Source: Nitrospiraceae bacterium
GTDB taxonomy: Bacteria > Nitrospirota > Nitrospiria > Nitrospirales > UBA8639
Length of the DNA: 6,680 nucleotides
Assembly: GCA_003523945.1 (NCBI GenBank)
Contig: DOFS01000369.1
Span: 1-6,680 of the forward strand
Direction: 5' to 3'
Shown here: positions 6,001-6,680 of the stretch, piece after piece
Position numbering within the stretch: position 1 is the stretch's first letter
Layout of the letters: each line of letters starts with the position of its first letter
Notes under the pieces: model-generated
Database searches by the model: none
Seen by the model: only the letters and a program-made list of their open reading frames with translations
Told to the model about the DNA's origin: nothing
Translations under genes and position numbers: made by a program

Positions 6001-6593
6001 TCCCGCAGCCCTTCCTGGACGGACCAGGCGGGATCCTGCGTGGCCCGAAGTAGTACGGCTAACTCGGTTGGCATCCCTGCAAAGGATTGGCAAATGTTCC
6101 CATGGTTGGTAATGCGAATGGATGACTCTCCATGGCGGTTGCCAAGAGTGATCTCGAACCGTGGAGGAGCGGCCGGCGGGGACGGCTTTATGGTCATAGG
6201 GCTGCCGCCGCGCTCCACCAGTTGCCGCAGGAGCAGGGCTCGTTGAGTGGCATTGGATGAGGGCATCCGGAAGGTATCGGGAAGCAGGAGATTGACGGTG
6301 GTCAGGAGAGCGCAAATGACATGCTTGCAATGCGACTCCGGCGTCCATACCGGACAGGTGCAGGAAAAGGTCAGCTGCCCGTTGTGAACACCAAACCGAA
6401 CCAGATACTGGGTCGCCCCTCGCACCGTAGCCGACAAGATGGTCTGCGTTCGATCCCAGCTATACGACTCGAGCCGTCCTTGGGCATAATATTCATACCC
6501 GCGGAGGACAAAGGCCTTGGAAGCCAGGAAGTAGACATGATTCGGAGAGAGGACTTTCAGGTGCTCCAGGACACCAAATGGTTCTACCGACAT
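3057..6593 (-). CDS. SWIM zinc-finger / SNF2-type DEAD/DEAH-box ATPase, 1178 aa
   Basis: This is a cytoplasmic ATP-driven DNA translocase of the SNF2 type; such proteins remodel protein-DNA complexes rather than unwind DNA. A SWIM finger is at C78-x-C80-x8-C89-x-H91. After about 600 residues of poorly conserved linker (perhaps including a bacterial SNF2-associated domain) comes the motor: RPYQQEGYRWLGF (719-731), Walker A DDMGLGKT (743-750), LTTYG (819-823), DEAQ (843-846) and TGTPLEN (871-877). The second RecA-like lobe has LVFSQF (1028-1033), LDGSTP (1054-1059), SLKAGGQGLNLT (1082-1093), DPWWNP (1102-1107) and QASDRAHRIGQ (1112-1122). All catalytic motifs look intact, and the length suits bacterial SWIM-SNF2 proteins. 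ATG 6593 is preferred: GGGAG lies 7 bases upstream. The frame stays open to the window edge, so a start further upstream cannot be fully excluded, but the extra 29 residues look non-coding. It is the first gene of a likely leftward operon with the potassium channel. The substrate is unknown; DNA repair or transcription recycling are possibilities from the wider superfamily only. Confidence 0.95.
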   Translation of the reverse strand: MSVEPFGVLEHLKVLSPNHVYFLASKAFVLRGYEYYAQGRLESYSWDRTQTILSATVRGATQYLVRFGVHNGQLTFSCTCPVWTPESHCKHVICALLTTVNLLLPDTFRMPSSNATQRALLLRQLVERGGSPMTIKPSPPAAPPRFEITLGNRHGESSIRITNHGNICQSFAGMPTELAVLLRATQDPAWSVQEGLRDFLKHHGQHHALFFENADGRFPLEWAPDALYTTKTELDILGSHVSIAACCLRFGEVQPNTYACLGFAADLDAKKLGPLEHEGGWAVYDLLYENSQREQVIEPEDALSRPLALPTTSHQRDGWLSSERPTGMARPTFSIPVERFISLQLDIPLHEQGRILRSVLLKCAGREVSLTDHRHSGKAPTYQYRLTFIPEAIPVDASVLDLRTGVLRAECWLGESQGRPSVPIFRMFPFLERAKPVSSGLKAKKRRALLYDTFFQMIGHHKPSEARKLVKACIAQEEFRPFKLKAEAEQILQRFTTPALEPSVRLVVHEGHWCVVVNDWAKEALLYAIPYMLWGPSLFEGMVEHDEMSLPLTTLYPLLPELHAKLQEVGIELFYQDQPITTSQWDCSIDARRASSIDWFELRPELLCDGVRIEAKDIEKILERGGMMEADGTIRIVDQNTQAILRAFAFLSNKPSMEQREHKAVVRVPKLQILDWVALRKRGVTVILPPADEALINRLLHFEQIEPIPLPQALDATVRPYQQEGYRWLGFLYQHRLGACLADDMGLGKTLQAICLFAGIKEGIITSPEPIQGPHLVVLPPSLLFNWEHEISRFYPTLTVQSYTGKERTSSFAGADVVLTTYGLIRRDIAILEQIPFNVILFDEAQAVKNIVARTTGAARRLKGYFKCVMTGTPLENHVGEYYALMDLCVPGLLGDYEEVKGKMKAPSPALLETIMQRSRPFVLRRTKAQILKELPPKIETDLYLELTDRQKSLYQQTVTKIRSTIAAAYRSQTPAQARIIALTAILKLRQICLSPQLLSPSHTDLSPKLECLLDRLKELLDEGHSALVFSQFTSFLDIVEQAFDAHGIPHVRLDGSTPTPTRKKLVQQFQEGSKPSVFLLSLKAGGQGLNLTKASYVFHLDPWWNPAVENQASDRAHRIGQKQKVSIMRLLMRHTIEEKMMELKQQKLELYHAVLEGATPQGGGASLSQKDFDFLLG

Positions 6594-6600
6594 CTTCCTT

Positions 6601-6605
6601 CTCCC
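6601..6605 (-). promoter_or_regulatory. Shine-Dalgarno GGGAG that fixes the helicase start
   Basis: On the minus strand GGGAG is followed by AAGGAAG and then the ATG at 6593-6591. The 7-base spacing is ideal, and the purine-rich run offers a second weaker match. No equally good site precedes any other candidate start in the 87 bases upstream, and no convincing promoter boxes were found there. Confidence 0.7.
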
Positions 6606-6680
6606 GTTTTGCGGAACCCCGGTCGATCGACAAAGAGGCTCGAGAGCACACAACCTGACTTTCCCGGCCCTGCTGAACAA

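Noticed and set aside
5270..6348. Long minus-strand open frames (234 and 183 codons) overlapping the N-terminal half of the helicase gene in other frames.
   Set aside because: They are rich in Arg, Pro, Ser and Cys without motifs, and overlap a well-supported coding sequence on the same strand.
6594..6680. Upstream extension of the helicase frame to a TTG at the window edge (29 extra residues).
   Set aside because: The extra residues look random and the ATG at 6593 has a well-spaced GGGAG site; the extension is merely an open frame.
1..6680. tRNA, rRNA, CRISPR array, riboswitch or tandem repeats.
   Set aside because: No cloverleaf-like segments, regularly spaced direct repeats or recognisable riboswitch cores were seen by eye; a covariance-model scan was not possible.

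Overview
The window is bacterial chromosomal DNA: genes are compact and intronless, one start has a clear Shine-Dalgarno site, and all recognisable proteins are bacterial families. Base composition is moderate, visibly more AT-rich in the left half (bestrophin gene and its upstream region) than in the right half (helicase gene). No taxonomic marker is present. An environmental Gram-negative such as a Nitrospirota or proteobacterial lineage is only an impression.

Left end (1-1073): the C-terminal tail of a plus-strand protein enters from outside. It is followed by a decayed transposase/integrase gene on the minus strand, with two in-frame stops, internal frame changes and no catalytic core. 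A loosely occupied stretch then holds one doubtful small minus-strand ORF and, just before the next gene, a candidate promoter overlapped by a perfect 7-bp inverted repeat. This end looks like an old insertion scar.

Middle (1074-3033): a complete bestrophin-family channel gene reads rightward. Facing it on the minus strand is a small two-helix-plus-pore potassium channel gene with a TLGLGD selectivity filter. Between them, just after the channel gene and on the same strand, is a small membrane-protein gene not visible as one ORF: an N-terminal piece, a middle piece in another frame, and a C-terminal piece back in the first frame. Its last stop codon lies inside a strong GC-rich hairpin that probably separates the two converging transcription units.

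Right end (3057-6593): one large minus-strand gene encodes a 1178-residue SWIM zinc-finger/SNF2-type ATPase. It lies 23 bp upstream of the potassium channel gene and 19 bp separate that gene from the broken small gene, so helicase - channel - small membrane protein probably form one leftward operon ending at the hairpin. Nothing in the sequence shows a biochemical link between the SNF2 protein and the channel; co-transcription is inferred from spacing and strand. The two opposed ion-channel genes could serve membrane-potential or osmotic homeostasis, but this too is inference.
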